A stretch of 64,000 nucleotides of DNA, taken from Streptomyces sp. LBL (GTDB taxonomy: Bacteria; Actinomycetota; Actinomycetes; Streptomycetales; Streptomycetaceae). Every line of letters begins with the position of its first letter. The stretch's first letter is position 1. Both the position numbers and the translations under genes were made by a program. Shown piece by piece: positions 1 through 7,520 of this stretch. Below the pieces are notes generated by a model. The model saw only the letters and a program-made list of their open reading frames with translations. It did no database searches and was not told the origin of the DNA. The DNA lies in the NCBI RefSeq assembly GCF_029893585.1, contig NZ_JARXYX010000011.1:181458-245457 (forward strand), given 5' to 3'.

Positions 1-954
1 GACCAGGTTGCGGTTCATCTCGTACGTGTCCGTGCCCTCGGCCTTGGCCTCGATGAGGACGTCACCGATCCACACCGCGTGGGCGCCCTCGCCCTGGAGC
101 GCGCCCTTGTAGGCGACGTTCGACTTGCAGTGCGGGGTGTTGTGGTCGACGAGGAGGCGGTGCTCCTGGTGCTGGCCGGCGTCCGTGAAGTACAGGCCGA
201 ACAGCTCGACCTCGCCGCCGGGGCCGGCGTAGGCGACGCGCGGGTGGAGGCGTACCAGGTCGCCGCCGAAGGTGACCACGAACGACTTGAAGGTGGCGTC
301 CCGGCCGATCAGCGCGTTGTGCTGACCGACGTGCACGGCCTTCTCGTCCCAGTCCTGGACGGAGACGACGGTCAGCTTGGCGCCGTCCCCGAGGACGTAG
401 TCGACGTTGGCGGCGAGCACGGCGTCACCGGTGTGGTCGATGACGACGACGGCCTCGGCGAAGGCGCCCAGCTCGATGACCTGGTGGCCGTAGGCGACCC
501 CGCCCTCGCCGTGCACCGCGATGCGGATCGGCTCGGTGAGGACCGTCTCCTTGGGGACGGTGACGACACCGGCCTTCTCGAACGCCGAGTACGCCTGGGC
601 GGCGACGCGGTCCACCGGGGTGCCGGCCCTGCCGATCCGGGCGTCGTCACGGCCGACGGTCTCGACGGTGACGCCCTCGGGGGCCTGCACGTCCACCTTC
701 ACGCCCCCGCCGGTGGCGACCGCGGTGCCGTCGTGCAGCCCGCGCAGCCGCTCCAGCGGCGTGAACCGCCACTCCTCCTCACGGCCGTGCGGGACCGGGA
801 AGTCCGCCACGTCGAAGGAGGGGGGCGCGCTCATGCGCGTGGCGACGGTCGACTCGGCGGCCACCGCGATCTGGCCGGCCGTGGTGGACCCCAGCGATGG
901 GGGTCCCCCCGCCCGAACGGAGTTGAGGGTGGGGGAGTTCTGAGCCTCAGCCAT
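1..954 (-). CDS. sufD: SufD, Fe-S cluster assembly scaffold subunit (3' end outside window)
   Basis: 318 codons are visible; the gene starts at ATG 954 and runs off the left edge in frame. SufD pairs with SufB in the SufBCD scaffold that builds Fe-S clusters in the cytosol. The visible protein has the usual SufD N-terminus (PHGREEEWRFTPL at about residues 57-69) and the start of the right-handed beta-helix core. It lies 60 bp downstream of sufB in the same direction, so the two are probably co-transcribed from the sufR promoter. Residues of about 6-19 are encoded by a GC-rich repeat that also occurs at 63917-63958, so the N-terminus looks lengthened by a repeat insertion that kept the frame. 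Identity is secure from context and sequence. Confidence 0.93.
   Translation of the reverse strand, partial: MAEAQNSPTLNSVRAGGPPSLGSTTAGQIAVAAESTVATRMSAPPSFDVADFPVPHGREEEWRFTPLERLRGLHDGTAVATGGGVKVDVQAPEGVTVETVGRDDARIGRAGTPVDRVAAQAYSAFEKAGVVTVPKETVLTEPIRIAVHGEGGVAYGHQVIELGAFAEAVVVIDHTGDAVLAANVDYVLGDGAKLTVVSVQDWDEKAVHVGQHNALIGRDATFKSFVVTFGGDLVRLHPRVAYAGPGGEVELFGLYFTDAGQHQEHRLLVDHNTPHCKSNVAYKGALQGEGAHAVWIGDVLIEAKAEGTDTYEMNRNLV
897..937. repeat. GC-rich interspersed repeat inside the sufD N-terminus
   Basis: The element has an ATGGGGGTCCCCCCGC head, a 17-nt middle and a TGGGGGAG tail. The same head and tail, with an equally long 17-nt middle, occur at 63917-63958. Here it lies within the first 20 codons of sufD. 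The head contains the self-complementary GGGGGTCCCCC. Confidence 0.7.
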
Positions 955-1014
955 GGCTGTCGGTCTGCTCTCTTCCTACGTCAGATTTCGCTAGCTGGTC
1001 GTGGAGGGCGGGTC

Positions 1015-2436
1015 TTAACCGACCGCGCCTTCCATCTGCAGCTCGATCAGCCGGTTGAGTTCCAGTGCGTACTCCATGGGCAGCTCCTTCGCGATGGGCT
1101 CGACGAAGCCGCGCACGATCATCGCCATCGCCTCGAACTCGCTCAGACCGCGGCTCATCAGATAGAAGAGCTGGTCCTCGGAGACCTTGGAGACGGTCGC
1201 CTCGTGGCCCATGGACACGTCGTCCTCACGGACGTCCACGTAGGGGTACGTGTCGGAGCGGGAGATGGTGTCGACGAGCAGCGCGTCGCACAGCACGTTC
1301 GACTTGGAGCCGTGGGCGCCCTCGGCGATCTCGACGAGACCGCGGTAGGACGTACGACCGCCACCGCGCGCCACCGACTTGGAGACGATGTTGGAGGACG
1401 TGTTCGGCGCCATGTGGACCATCTTGGAGCCGGCGTCCTGGTGCTGGCCCTCGCCCGCGAAGGCGATGGACAGCGTCTCGCCCTTGGCGTGCTCACCCAT
1501 CAGGTAGACGGCCGGGTACTTCATCGTCACCTTGGAGCCGATGTTGCCGTCGATCCACTCCATGGTCGCGCCCTCGTACGCCACGGCGCGCTTGGTGACC
1601 AGGTTGTAGACGTTGTTCGACCAGTTCTGGATGGTCGTGTAACGGCAGCGGGCGTTCTTCTTGACGATGATCTCGACGACCGCGGAGTGCAGCGAGTCCG
1701 ACTTGTAGATCGGGGCCGTACATCCCTCGACGTAGTGCACGTAGGCACCCTCGTCGACGATGATCAGGGTCCGCTCGAACTGGCCCATGTTCTCCGTGTT
1801 GATGCGGAAGTAGGCCTGGAGCGGGATCTCGACGTGCACGCCCTTCGGCACGTAGATGAAGGAGCCCCCGGACCACACCGCGGTGTTCAGCGACGCGAAC
1901 TTGTTGTCACCGACCGGGATGACGGTCCCGAAGTACTCCTTGAAGAGCTCCGGGTGCTGCTTCAGCGCGGTGTCGGTGTCGAGGAAGATGACGCCCTGCT
2001 CCTCCAGGTCCTCGCGGATCTGGTGGTAGACGACCTCGGACTCGTACTGGGCGGCGACACCGGCGACGAGGCGCTGCTTCTCCGCCTCCGGGATGCCGAG
2101 CCTGTCGTAGGTGTTCTTGATGTCCTCGGGCAGGTCCTCCCAGGACTCCGCCTGCTTCTCCGTGGAGCGCACGAAGTACTTGATGTTGTCGAAGTCGATG
2201 CCCGAGAGGTCCGAGCCCCAGTTCGGCATGGGCTTCTTCTCGAAGAGGCGCAGACCCTTGAGGCGGAGCTTGGTCATCCACTCCGGCTCGCTCTTCTTCT
2301 CGGAGATGTCCCGGACGACGTCCTCGCCGACGCCGCGCCTGGCGGAGGCGCCGGCCGTGTCGGAGTCGACCCAGCCGTACTCGTACGTGCCCAGACCCTC
2401 GAGCTCGGGGTGGGCGGTCTCCGTGGGGAGAGTCAT
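1015..2436 (-). CDS. sufB: SufB, Fe-S cluster assembly scaffold
   Basis: 473 aa, the usual SufB length. SufB is the scaffold subunit of SufBCD that receives sulfur from SufS and assembles [4Fe-4S] clusters. The sequence is a classic SufB: the N-terminal GWVDSDTAGASARRGVGEDV region is followed by a long beta-helix core (TENMGQFERTLIIVDEGAYV, VHYVEGCTAPIY) and a C-terminal helical part (GFVEPIAKELPMEYALELNR). The cysteine in EGCTAPIY is a conserved core cysteine. Start ATG 2436 shares ATGA with the sufR stop, so SufB is translationally coupled to its repressor. sufD follows after 60 bp. Confidence 0.96.
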   Translation of the reverse strand: MTLPTETAHPELEGLGTYEYGWVDSDTAGASARRGVGEDVVRDISEKKSEPEWMTKLRLKGLRLFEKKPMPNWGSDLSGIDFDNIKYFVRSTEKQAESWEDLPEDIKNTYDRLGIPEAEKQRLVAGVAAQYESEVVYHQIREDLEEQGVIFLDTDTALKQHPELFKEYFGTVIPVGDNKFASLNTAVWSGGSFIYVPKGVHVEIPLQAYFRINTENMGQFERTLIIVDEGAYVHYVEGCTAPIYKSDSLHSAVVEIIVKKNARCRYTTIQNWSNNVYNLVTKRAVAYEGATMEWIDGNIGSKVTMKYPAVYLMGEHAKGETLSIAFAGEGQHQDAGSKMVHMAPNTSSNIVSKSVARGGGRTSYRGLVEIAEGAHGSKSNVLCDALLVDTISRSDTYPYVDVREDDVSMGHEATVSKVSEDQLFYLMSRGLSEFEAMAMIVRGFVEPIAKELPMEYALELNRLIELQMEGAVG

Positions 2437-3185
2437 GCGGGGTTCCTCCCGGCCGTGCTTGCAGATGCGTGATGAGTGGGGTGGGAAATCTTTGGGATGA
2501 ACGTCGTGCAGACGCCGTCGCCGTGCGCGATGGTCGCCAGTCGCTGGACGTGTGTGCCGAGCAGCTGGGAGAAGATCTCGGTCTCCGCCTCGCAGAGCTG
2601 CGGGAACTCTTCCGCGACGTGGGCCACCGGGCAGTGGTGCTGGCAGAGCTGCTCGCCGACCGGTGCGCTTCGCGCCGTAGCAGCGTACCCGTCCGCGCTC
2701 AGGGCCTTGGCCAGCGCTTCGGTGCGCTCCTCGGGTGCGGCGGCCTCGATCGCCTCGCGGTAGGCGGAGGCCTGCTCGACGATCCGGGCGCGCGCGAAGG
2801 CGACGACCGCCTCGTTTCCGCCGAACCGCTCCTGGATCCAGCGCAGGGCCTCCGCGGCGAGCTTGTCGTAGGACTGGTCGAAGGCGTCCCGGCCGCAGTC
2901 GGTCAGCGCGAAGGCCTTGGCGGGCCGGCCGCGGCCGCGCGTGCCGTAGACCCGCTGCTCGCGTGCCTCCACGACGTCGTCGGCGGCCAGTGCGTCCAGA
3001 TGTCGGCGTACGGCCGCCGGGGTGAGTCCCAGGCGTCCGGCCAGCTCGGTCACGGTCGACGGCCCGTGGTCCAGGATGGACCGCGCGACCCGGTTGCGCG
3101 TCGAGCGGTCCGAGCGCATCCCAGCCGCGAACTCCTCCTGAGGGGCCCCCGTGAGGGTCTCCCGAGTCTCGCCGACGTTTTTCAC
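2433..3185 (-). CDS. sufR: SufR, Fe-S sensing DeoR/ArsR-like repressor of the suf operon
   Basis: 250 aa from GTG 3185. An N-terminal winged helix-turn-helix (about residues 37-67, STVTELAGRLGLTPAAVRRH) is followed by a C-terminal sensor with cysteines at about 181, 185, 198 and 226, in a C-X3-C-X12-C pattern plus one more. This matches the [4Fe-4S]-binding SufR family. It is first in the suf operon and overlaps sufB by 4 bp. An upstream in-frame ATG (3257) gives 274 aa, but the GTG is favoured because the palindromic operator and a possible -10 (AACAAT) end right at it, suggesting a leaderless mRNA. Family known: represses its own operon when holding a cluster. Inference: the same here. Confidence 0.9.
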   Translation of the reverse strand: MKNVGETRETLTGAPQEEFAAGMRSDRSTRNRVARSILDHGPSTVTELAGRLGLTPAAVRRHLDALAADDVVEAREQRVYGTRGRGRPAKAFALTDCGRDAFDQSYDKLAAEALRWIQERFGGNEAVVAFARARIVEQASAYREAIEAAAPEERTEALAKALSADGYAATARSAPVGEQLCQHHCPVAHVAEEFPQLCEAETEIFSQLLGTHVQRLATIAHGDGVCTTFIPKISHPTHHASASTAGRNPA

Positions 3186-3198
3186 AACGCCATTGTTG
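3185..3198 (-). promoter_or_regulatory. SufR operator (CAAC-N6-GTTG palindrome)
   Basis: Reads CAACAATGGCGTTG on the minus strand. It matches CAAC-N6-GTTG, which I recall as the SufR site described in Streptomyces avermitilis. Its last base is the first base of the sufR GTG start. A possible -35 (TTGCCT) and -10 (AACAAT, 18-nt spacer) place the transcription start at or next to the GTG, so bound SufR would cover the -10 and start point. Confidence 0.75.
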
Positions 3199-3257
3199 CG
3201 TAATTCCTCCGAGACAGGCAAGCCGCGTCCGGACCGGTGGACGGTGCCCTGTGTCAC

Positions 3258-3271
3258 TTAGGTTCACCTAA
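3258..3271. promoter_or_regulatory. TTAGGT-TC-ACCTAA perfect inverted repeat, iron-box-like
   Basis: The half-sites TTAGGT and ACCTAA are those of DtxR/IdeR/DmdR iron boxes. The spacer is 2 nt instead of the usual 7 (19-bp consensus). It lies about 60 bp upstream of the proposed sufR promoter and 75 bp upstream of the divergent acetyltransferase gene. The palindrome is certain; iron-regulator binding is a guess. Confidence 0.4.
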
Positions 3272-3345
3272 TCCGACCTGGGAAAAGATCGTCGCCCGCT
3301 GAAATCGGTGGCGCCGCCGGGCCCCGTCAGGGACACTCCCTGACC

Positions 3346-4146
3346 ATGTCCATACCCGCTCCGACCGGCCCTCTTGTCACTCGGGACACACTCGTCGGCC
3401 GGCTGCGCGACCTCGGCGTCCGGCCTGGCGACATCCTCCTGGTCCACTCCTCCCTCAGCTCCCTCGGCTGGGTCTGCGGAGGAGCCGTCGCGGTGGTCCA
3501 GGGACTGCTCGGCGCACTCGGCCCGAAGGGCACCCTGGTGGTTCCCACCCAGTCCGGCGACCTCTCGGACCCGGCCCTGTGGAGCAGGCCTCCGGTACCC
3601 GAGCAGTGGTGGGGGACGATCCGGGCCACGATGCCCGCGTACGACCCCCTCGTCACGCCCGCACTCGGGGTGGGCGTGGTCCCGGAGACCGTACGGACCT
3701 GGCCGGGCGCCCTGCGCAGCGCGCATCCGCAGACCTCGTTCGCGGCCGTCGGCCCGCGCGCGGCGGAGATCGTCGAGGGGCACGCGTCCGACTGCCGGCT
3801 GGGCGAGCGAAGTCCGCTGGCCCGGCTGGAGGCGCTCGGCGCCCGGGTGCTGCTGCTCGGCGCCGGCTACGGCACCTGCACCTGCTTCCACCTCGCCGAG
3901 TACCGCATACCGTCGCCGCTGGTGAAGGTGGGCCGGCCGGGCCCGGCGGGCTGGGAGGAGGTCACCGACGTGTCGATCAGCTCCGACCGGTTCGACGAGC
4001 TGGGCCACGACTTCGAACGGGATGTGCCCGTCGTCGTACGGGGGAGGGTGGGCGCGGCCGACGTACGGCTGTTTCCCGTGGCGGACGCGGTGGCGTACGC
4101 GCAGCGGTGGCTGGCGCTGCACCGGTCCCGGGAGGACGAGATCTGA
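3346..4146 (+). CDS. AAC(3)-family aminoglycoside N-acetyltransferase homologue
   Basis: 266 aa, the usual length for the antibiotic NAT family. The AAC(3) signature HSSLSSLGWVCGGA lies at residues 34-47, with the downstream family features RSAHPQTSFAAVGP and LLGAGYGTCTCFHLAEY. Known family members transfer acetyl from acetyl-CoA to the 3-amino group of 2-deoxystreptamine drugs; chromosomal Streptomyces homologues often have unknown natural substrates. The gene is divergent from sufR across a 160-bp regulatory region and has no biosynthetic neighbours. I infer a housekeeping or intrinsic-resistance acetyltransferase, with no evidence for a particular drug. Confidence 0.85.
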   Translation: MSIPAPTGPLVTRDTLVGRLRDLGVRPGDILLVHSSLSSLGWVCGGAVAVVQGLLGALGPKGTLVVPTQSGDLSDPALWSRPPVPEQWWGTIRATMPAYDPLVTPALGVGVVPETVRTWPGALRSAHPQTSFAAVGPRAAEIVEGHASDCRLGERSPLARLEALGARVLLLGAGYGTCTCFHLAEYRIPSPLVKVGRPGPAGWEEVTDVSISSDRFDELGHDFERDVPVVVRGRVGAADVRLFPVADAVAYAQRWLALHRSREDEI

Positions 4147-4245
4147 GGGTCCCCGACGCTCCGTCCCGCCCGGCGGGGGCGGCCGGGGTGGAGATCTCGC
4201 ACCCGCCCGTCGGAGCCGCCGTCCGCGAACCTAGACTCTGGACCC

Positions 4246-5169
4246 ATGCGAAGTGAGCCCGTGGTCCAGGTCCAGGCCCTGGTGAAGCGGTACGGCCCGA
4301 AGACCGCGGTGGACGGCCTCGACCTGGTGGCCCGGGCGGGTGTGACCGCCGTCCTCGGCCCCAACGGGGCGGGCAAGACGACCACGGTCGAGACCTGCGA
4401 GGGATACCGGAGGCCCGACTCGGGCACGGTGCGGGTCCTGGGCCTCGACCCGGTGGGACAGGCCCGCGAACTGCACCCCAGGATCGGCGTGATGCTGCAG
4501 TCCGGGGGCGTGTACTCGGGGGCGCGGGCCGACGAGATGCTCCGGCACGTGGCCAAGCTGCACGCCCATCCGCTCGCCGTGGACGTGCTCATCGAGCGGC
4601 TCGGGCTGGGCGGTTGCGGCCGGACCACGTATCGGCGGCTGTCCGGCGGCCAGCAGCAGCGGCTCGCGCTCGCCATGGCGGTCGTCGGCCGTCCGGAGCT
4701 GGTGTTCCTGGACGAGCCGACCGCGGGCCTCGATCCGCAGGCCCGCCGCGCCACCTGGGACCTGATCCGGGATCTGCGCGCCGACGGCGTCTCGGTGATC
4801 CTCACGACCCACTACATGGACGAGGCCGAGGAACTCGCCGACGACGTCGCGATCATCGACGGGGGCCGGGTCATAGCCCACGGCTCCCCCGAGGAACTGT
4901 GCCGCGGCGGCGCCGAGAACACGCTCCGCTTTGGCGGGCGCCCGGGACTGGACGTGGGTTCGCTGCTCAAGGCACTGCCCGCCGACTGCACGGCCGCGGA
5001 GCTCACCCCGGGCTCCTACCGGGTCGGCGGCAAGGTCGACCCGCAACTGCTCGCCACGGTCACCTCCTGGTGCGCGCAGCACGGGGTGATGCCGGAGAAG
5101 ATCTCGGTGGAACGGCACACCCTCGAAGACGTCTTTCTCGAGCTCACGGGCAAGGAGTTGCGGTCATGA
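4246..5169 (+). CDS. ABC-2 type exporter, ATP-binding subunit
   Basis: 307 aa cytosolic ATPase. Walker A GPNGAGKTT at 38-46, signature LSGGQQQR at 132-139, Walker B LVFLDEPTAGLDP at about 152-164, and an H-loop in TTHYMDEAEEL. The C-terminal extension after residue 215 is typical of DrrA-like drug or lipid exporters. Its TGA (5167-5169) overlaps an ATG, the classic coupling junction to a membrane partner. That partner now begins 180 bp later because a 92-bp segment is duplicated in between (5137-5353). Substrate unknown. Confidence 0.93.
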   Translation: MRSEPVVQVQALVKRYGPKTAVDGLDLVARAGVTAVLGPNGAGKTTTVETCEGYRRPDSGTVRVLGLDPVGQARELHPRIGVMLQSGGVYSGARADEMLRHVAKLHAHPLAVDVLIERLGLGGCGRTTYRRLSGGQQQRLALAMAVVGRPELVFLDEPTAGLDPQARRATWDLIRDLRADGVSVILTTHYMDEAEELADDVAIIDGGRVIAHGSPEELCRGGAENTLRFGGRPGLDVGSLLKALPADCTAAELTPGSYRVGGKVDPQLLATVTSWCAQHGVMPEKISVERHTLEDVFLELTGKELRS

Positions 5170-5261
5170 TCCTGGCTCACACACGGATCGGCCGGGGGTT
5201 CGGGGGTCGCCCCCCGAAGAAGCACAGCCTCGAGCTCACGGGCAAGGAGTTGCGGTCATGA
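5166..5261 (+). CDS. 31-aa mini-ORF created by the 92-bp duplication (copy 1)
   Basis: ATG 5166 overlaps the ABC ATPase stop as ATGA. The ORF encodes MILAHTRIGRG, a GGRPPKKHS middle and ends LELTGKELRS, which repeats the ATPase C-terminus. Its stop overlaps the start of the next copy. It probably serves to carry ribosomes through the duplication rather than to make a functional peptide. Confidence 0.35.
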   Translation: MILAHTRIGRGFGGRPPKKHSLELTGKELRS

Positions 5262-5353
5262 TCCTGGCTCACACACGGATCGGCCGGGGGTCCGGGGGTC
5301 GCCCCCCGAAGAAGCACAGCCTCGAGCTCACGGGCAAGGAGTTGCGGTCATGA
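5258..5353 (+). CDS. 31-aa mini-ORF created by the 92-bp duplication (copy 2)
   Basis: Nearly identical to the preceding mini-ORF (one Phe-to-Ser change at residue 12). It starts on the stop of copy 1 and its TGA overlaps the permease ATG at 5350. The chain ATPase, mini-ORF 1, mini-ORF 2, permease is therefore joined by three ATGA junctions. Confidence 0.35.
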   Translation: MILAHTRIGRGSGGRPPKKHSLELTGKELRS

Positions 5354-6126
5354 CCACCGCCGCCGCCGGTACGTACGCCCCGAAGCCGGGCGCGGCGCCC
5401 CTGCCCCGGATGATCGGGGCCCAGGCGGCGCTGGAGACGAAGATGCTGCTGCGCAACGGCGAGCAGCTGCTGCTGACGGTCGTGATCCCGGCGCTCCTGC
5501 TGTTCCTGTTCAGCTCGGTGGACATCGTGGACACCGGCACCGGCGAGGCGGTGGACTTCCTCGCCCCCGGCATCCTGGCGCTCGCCGTGATGTCCACGGC
5601 GTTCACCGGCCAGGCCATCGCGACGGGCTTCGAGCGCCGCTACGGCGTGCTGAAGCGGCTCGCCTCCTCGCCGCTCCCCCGCTGGGGTCTGATGACCGCG
5701 AAGACGCTCGCCGTCCTGGTCACCGAGGTCCTCCAGGTGATCCTGCTGACGGCGATCGCCTTCGCCCTGGGCTGGTCCCCGCACGGCAACCCGCTGGCCG
5801 TCCTGCTCCTGCTGGTCCTGGGCACGGCCGCGTTCTCCGGGCTCGGCCTGCTGATGGCGGGCACGTTGAAGGCGGAGGCGACCCTGGCCGCCGCGAACCT
5901 GGTGTTCCTGCTGCTGCTCGTGGGCGGCGGTGTGATCGTGCCGCTGGAGAAGTTCCCGTCCGGCGCCCAGGACGTCCTCGGCCTGCTGCCGATCTCGGCC
6001 CTGTCGGACGGCCTGCGGGACGTGCTCCAGCACGGCGCCGGCATGCCCTGGGGCGACCTGGGGATTCTGGCGGTGTGGGCGGTCGCGGGGCTCGGGGTCG
6101 CCGGGCGGTTCTTCCGCTGGGAGTAG
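5350..6126 (+). CDS. ABC-2 type exporter, permease subunit
   Basis: 258 aa integral membrane protein with about six hydrophobic segments, from LLLTVVIPALLLFLFSSVD at about residue 40 to a C-terminal segment near AVWAVAGLGVAG. It is of the ABC2_membrane (DrrB/NodJ-like) type, with the family's FLAPGILALAVMSTAFTGQ region. It forms the transmembrane half of the exporter with the ATPase at 4246. ATG 5350 sits in an ATGA overlap with a mini-ORF produced by the upstream duplication. Substrate is not evident. Confidence 0.92.
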   Translation: MTTAAAGTYAPKPGAAPLPRMIGAQAALETKMLLRNGEQLLLTVVIPALLLFLFSSVDIVDTGTGEAVDFLAPGILALAVMSTAFTGQAIATGFERRYGVLKRLASSPLPRWGLMTAKTLAVLVTEVLQVILLTAIAFALGWSPHGNPLAVLLLLVLGTAAFSGLGLLMAGTLKAEATLAAANLVFLLLLVGGGVIVPLEKFPSGAQDVLGLLPISALSDGLRDVLQHGAGMPWGDLGILAVWAVAGLGVAGRFFRWE

Positions 6127-6183
6127 TCGGGCACTCGGGCCGGCGACGGGGACCCTCGTGAAAGCGTGCACAAGCATGCCCCC

Positions 6184-6189
6184 TACGAT
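6184..6189 (+). promoter_or_regulatory. -10 box TACGAT, predicted leaderless ctaA promoter
   Basis: TACGAT followed by exactly 7 nt and GTG 6197. The same TAnnnT-N7-start arrangement occurs at other genes in this window. No convincing -35. Confidence 0.45.
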
Positions 6190-6196
6190 GGAACGC

Positions 6197-7198
6197 GTGC
6201 CCCACGTGACCCGCGCCGACGCCGTAGCGGCCGTCCGCAACCCTCTTGCCTTCATCGCCGAACGCTGGACCCCGACCTCTCGGACGGTTCAGCGGGCGGC
6301 CCTCGCCGCGCTCGTGACGGCGGTGGTCATCGTGGTCACCGGCGGCGCGGTCCGGCTCACCGGATCCGGGCTCGGCTGCCCGACCTGGCCCAAGTGCACC
6401 GACGACTCGCTGACGGCCACCGGCGCGATGGGCTTCCACGGCGCCATCGAGTTCGGCAACCGGATGCTGACGTACGTGCTGTGCGCCGCGGTCGGCTGGG
6501 CGATCATCGCCGCGCGCTCCCAGAAGCCGTACCGGCGCAGCCTGACCCGGCTGGGCTGGGCCCAGTTCTGGGTCGTGATGAGCAACGCGATCCTCGGCGG
6601 CGTCGTGGTCCTGGTCGGCCTCAACCCGTACACGGTCGCGGCCCACTTCGTGGCGACGTCGGCCCTGATCGCGATCGCCACGGTGATGTGGCAGCGCGCC
6701 CGTGAGGGCGACGCGCCGCCCCGTCCGCTGGTCGGCGGGGCCGTGCGGCAGCTGGTGTGGTGCCTGCTCGCGGCGTCCGTGCTGCTGATCCTGGTCGGCA
6801 CGGTGGTGACCGGCGCCGGACCGCACGCGGGCGACTCCAGCGAGGTCGAGCGGATGCCGATCGACTGGGAGACCGTGAGCAAGGTGCACGCGGTGCTGGC
6901 CTGGATCGTGGTGTCGCTGACGTTCGCCCTGTGGTTCGTCCTCAAGGCGGTCGACTCCCCCAAGGCCCCGCTGGACCGCACCCGCGACCTCTTCCTGATC
7001 CTGCTCGCCCAGGGGATCATCGGCTACGTCCAGTACTTCACGGACCTCCCCGAGATCCTGGTCGGCCTGCACATGCTCGGCTCGGCCCTGGTGTGGATCG
7101 CGGTCCTACGGGTGCTGCTGGCCCTGCGGGAGCGGTCCGGGGCGGACGTCGGGATCCCGGGGCCCGCGCCGGGCTCAGCGGTCGGCGCCGGGGTCTGA
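6197..7198 (+). CDS. ctaA: CtaA, heme A synthase (COX15 family)
   Basis: 333 aa from GTG 6197 (upstream in-frame ATGs at 6188 and 6158 are possible). A multi-pass membrane enzyme that oxidises the heme O methyl group to make heme A for aa3-type cytochrome oxidase. Conserved features: the cysteine pair in GLGCPTWPKC and four heme-binding or catalytic histidines in the contexts FHGAIEFGNR, VAAHFVATSA, KVHAVLAWIV and GLHMLGSALVW. Its product follows that of CtaB, encoded 2 kb away at 9133. The stop codon opens a 42-bp tandem repeat array. Confidence 0.93.
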   Translation: MPHVTRADAVAAVRNPLAFIAERWTPTSRTVQRAALAALVTAVVIVVTGGAVRLTGSGLGCPTWPKCTDDSLTATGAMGFHGAIEFGNRMLTYVLCAAVGWAIIAARSQKPYRRSLTRLGWAQFWVVMSNAILGGVVVLVGLNPYTVAAHFVATSALIAIATVMWQRAREGDAPPRPLVGGAVRQLVWCLLAASVLLILVGTVVTGAGPHAGDSSEVERMPIDWETVSKVHAVLAWIVVSLTFALWFVLKAVDSPKAPLDRTRDLFLILLAQGIIGYVQYFTDLPEILVGLHMLGSALVWIAVLRVLLALRERSGADVGIPGPAPGSAVGAGV

Positions 7199-7435
7199 CG
7201 CGGGCACAGTGCCGGCCCGCCGTTCCCCGCGGAGGCTGACGCGGACGCAGCACCGACCCGCCGTTCCCCGCGCAGGGCTGACGCGGACGCAGCACCGACC
7301 CGCCGTTCCCCGCGCAGGGCTGACGCGGACGCAGCACCGACCCGCCGTTCCCCGCGCAGGGCTGACGCGAACGCAACACCGACCCGCCGTTCCCCGCGCA
7401 GGGCTGACGCGAACGCAACAACCTTCCGCCGCTCC
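7193..7435. repeat. 42-bp tandem repeat array after the ctaA stop
   Basis: Units begin at 7193 (degenerate, includes the ctaA TGA), 7235, 7277, 7319, 7361 and 7403 (degenerate). The central units are identical or nearly so. Each junction holds a hairpin CCGCG-CAG-GG-CTG-A-CGCGG. Since 42 is a multiple of 3, long spurious ORFs cross the array on both strands. There are no unique spacers, so it is not a CRISPR. It may act as a transcription barrier between convergent genes. Confidence 0.92.
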
Positions 7436-7443
7436 GCGCCGAC

Positions 7444-7520
7444 CGGGTCACCCCAGCCCCTTCTGCGCCGCCCGGGTCACCCCAGCCCCTTCTGCGCCGC
7501 CCGGTCACTCCAGCCCGTAC
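7444..7520. repeat. 29-bp repeats of the amidohydrolase 3' end
   Basis: Units start at 7444, 7473 and 7502. The third contains the stop codon of the minus-strand amidohydrolase gene; the others are downstream copies of the same stop region (GGGCTGG[A/G]GTGACC on the minus strand). Confidence 0.85.

Larger units (their letters stand above)
5137..5353. repeat. 92-bp tandem duplication at the ABC ATPase/permease junction
   Basis: Two full units (5137-5228, 5229-5320) and a 33-bp third partial unit (5321-5353). The full units differ at one base (T5200 versus C5292). Each unit begins with the codons for LELTGKELRS and ends at a GGTCATGA junction. About 59 bp of each unit is extra sequence holding a GGGGGTC/GCCCCCC hairpin. 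Because 92 leaves remainder 2 on division by 3, each copy shifts frame by one, and each ATGA overlaps stop and start. Confidence 0.95.

Noticed and set aside
79..2472. 797-aa open frame on the plus strand opposite sufB/sufD
   Set aside because: It is the antisense shadow of two clear suf genes; high GC keeps the frame open.
4138..4245. Acetyltransferase and ABC exporter as one resistance operon
   Set aside because: About 100 bp and a separate start region lie between them, and nothing shows a shared substrate.
7193..7435. 42-bp array as a CRISPR
   Set aside because: Units are contiguous with no unique spacers and there are no cas genes.
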